The notes beneath the pieces were generated by a model. The model was not told where the DNA came from, did not search any database, and saw nothing but the letters and a program-made list of their open reading frames with translations. Made by a program: the position numbers and the translations under genes. From positions 1 through 5,143 of the forward strand of contig JAIRZW010000158.1 of assembly GCA_031267015.1 (NCBI GenBank): a stretch of DNA of 5,143 bases. The letters run 5' to 3'. The stretch comes from Heliobacteriaceae bacterium (GTDB lineage: Bacteria; Cyanobacteriota; Vampirovibrionia; Gastranaerophilales; Gastranaerophilaceae). Below, one piece after another: positions 4,190 to 5,143 of the stretch. Each line of letters starts with the position of its first letter. Within the stretch, counting starts at the first letter, position 1.

Positions 4190-5143
4190 TTAGTCCTCGT
4201 CCAGCGAAAGCACGGCCATAAAGGCTTCTTGCGGAACCTCTACGCGGCCGACTGATTTCATGCGCTTTTTACCTTTTTTCTGTTTCTCAAGAAGCTTACG
4301 TTTGCGCGAAATGTCGCCGCCGTAACACTTGTCCAAAACGTTTTTGCGCATTGCCTTAATGTTGTTGCGCGCGATTACACGGCCGCCGATTGCCGCCTGA
4401 ATCGCTACCTCAAACATCTGCCGCGGAATAATCTCTTTTAATTTAATGGTCAATTTTTGCCCGATGTAATAAGCGCTGTCCGCGTGGCAAATCACCGAAA
4501 GCGCGTCCACGACTTCACCTGCAAGCATTATATCAAGCTTCACAAGGTTTGAGCGCTTGTAGTCTTTGAATTCGTAATCCATGCTTGCATAGCCTCTCGA
4601 GCGCGATTTTAGCTGGTCGTAGAAGTCTGTGATAACTTCGCTCAGCGGGATTTCGTATTCCAAATTCGCTCGGGTTTTGTCAATGTAGGACATGTTGACG
4701 AAGATTCCGCGTTTGGTCTGCGAAAGGTCCATAAGCGTGCCTACGTAGTCATTTGGGGTGATTATGGAAACCTTAACATAAGGCTCCTCAATGTATTCGC
4801 GCATGGCCGGCGGCGGAAGATTCGCGGGATTGTCGATGTCAAGCACTTTTCCGTCTGTGGTGTGAACCTTATAAACAACCGACGGCGCAGTTGTGATTAG
4901 CGCAAGGTCGTATTCGCGCTCAAGCCGCTCCTGCGCGATTTCCATGTGAAGCATTCCCAAAAACCCGCACCTAAAGCCAAAACCCAAAGCTGACGAGGTT
5001 TCCGGCTCAAACGTAATACTGCTGTCATTGAGTTTTAATTTTTCAAGCGCTTCTTTCAGGTCATGGTATTCGTCGTTATCAACCGGATACATGCCGGAAA
5101 ACACCATTGGCAGGGCTTCTTTGTAACCCGGCAGCGGCCGGGC
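4190..5143 (-). CDS. lepA: Elongation factor 4 (LepA), C-terminal half, 5' partial
   Basis: LepA/EF4 is a ribosome-associated translational GTPase, thought to act in back-translocation or ribosome maturation and biogenesis. The frame is open to the window edge, so 317 residues of the usual ~600 are present and the GTPase domain is outside. The fragment begins [20 protein letters not shown], the start of the EF-G domain III-like region. [20 protein letters not shown] follows, typical of this region. The domain V-like part includes [12 protein letters not shown] and [12 protein letters not shown]. The LepA-specific C-terminal domain includes [29 protein letters not shown] and the terminal [15 protein letters not shown]. 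No broken motif is seen in this part. No U-tract terminator follows the stop; the composite repeat begins 9 bases downstream. High confidence in the family. Confidence 0.97.
   Translation of the reverse strand, partial: ARPLPGYKEALPMVFSGMYPVDNDEYHDLKEALEKLKLNDSSITFEPETSSALGFGFRCGFLGMLHMEIAQERLEREYDLALITTAPSVVYKVHTTDGKVLDIDNPANLPPPAMREYIEEPYVKVSIITPNDYVGTLMDLSQTKRGIFVNMSYIDKTRANLEYEIPLSEVITDFYDQLKSRSRGYASMDYEFKDYKRSNLVKLDIMLAGEVVDALSVICHADSAYYIGQKLTIKLKEIIPRQMFEVAIQAAIGGRVIARNNIKAMRKNVLDKCYGGDISRKRKLLEKQKKGKKRMKSVGRVEVPQEAFMAVLSLDED

Overview
The window looks like ordinary bacterial chromosome, probably from an uncultured host-associated lineage. Three things point weakly to the non-photosynthetic Cyanobacteria sister group (Gastranaerophilales/Vampirovibrionia): a free-standing ~70-aa LuxR-type DNA-binding protein, short dispersed palindromic repeats in the gaps and inside a gene, and AT-rich spacers around moderately GC-rich genes. 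This is an inference from style. Gut Alphaproteobacteria and Elusimicrobia carry similar repeats, and no marker in the window settles the lineage.

Left part (1-2572, + strand): a compact gene run. It begins with a 5'-truncated, membrane-anchored alpha/beta hydrolase, which overlaps by 11 bases an unrecognised 192-aa protein. After a 50-base gap filled by a CCCCTCTCCC-type palindromic repeat comes a family 3 glycoside hydrolase of the NagZ type (beta-N-acetylglucosaminidase of peptidoglycan recycling). The nagZ gene appears to carry an in-frame piece of another palindromic repeat.

Middle part (2573-3680, - strand): two small genes of unknown function (124 and 135 aa). Each sits in its own transcription unit, with its own -10-like box, Shine-Dalgarno and terminator hairpin. 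The sequence TGTGAGTAA lies where the RNA should begin, and its reverse complement lies just before the terminator. The two 3' UTRs are almost identical over about 30 bases although the proteins differ. This repeated frame is the most unusual signal in the window.

Right part (3681-5143): an AT-rich divergent spacer holds a candidate promoter and an operator-like dyad for a 71-aa solo LuxR-type regulator (+). A 75-base composite repeat with a cloverleaf-like set of inverted repeats separates it from the convergent 3' end of lepA (-), the translation factor EF4, which runs off the window edge.

The first three genes could act together on the cell envelope and the solo regulator could control its divergent neighbour, but only overlap, spacing and orientation support this.
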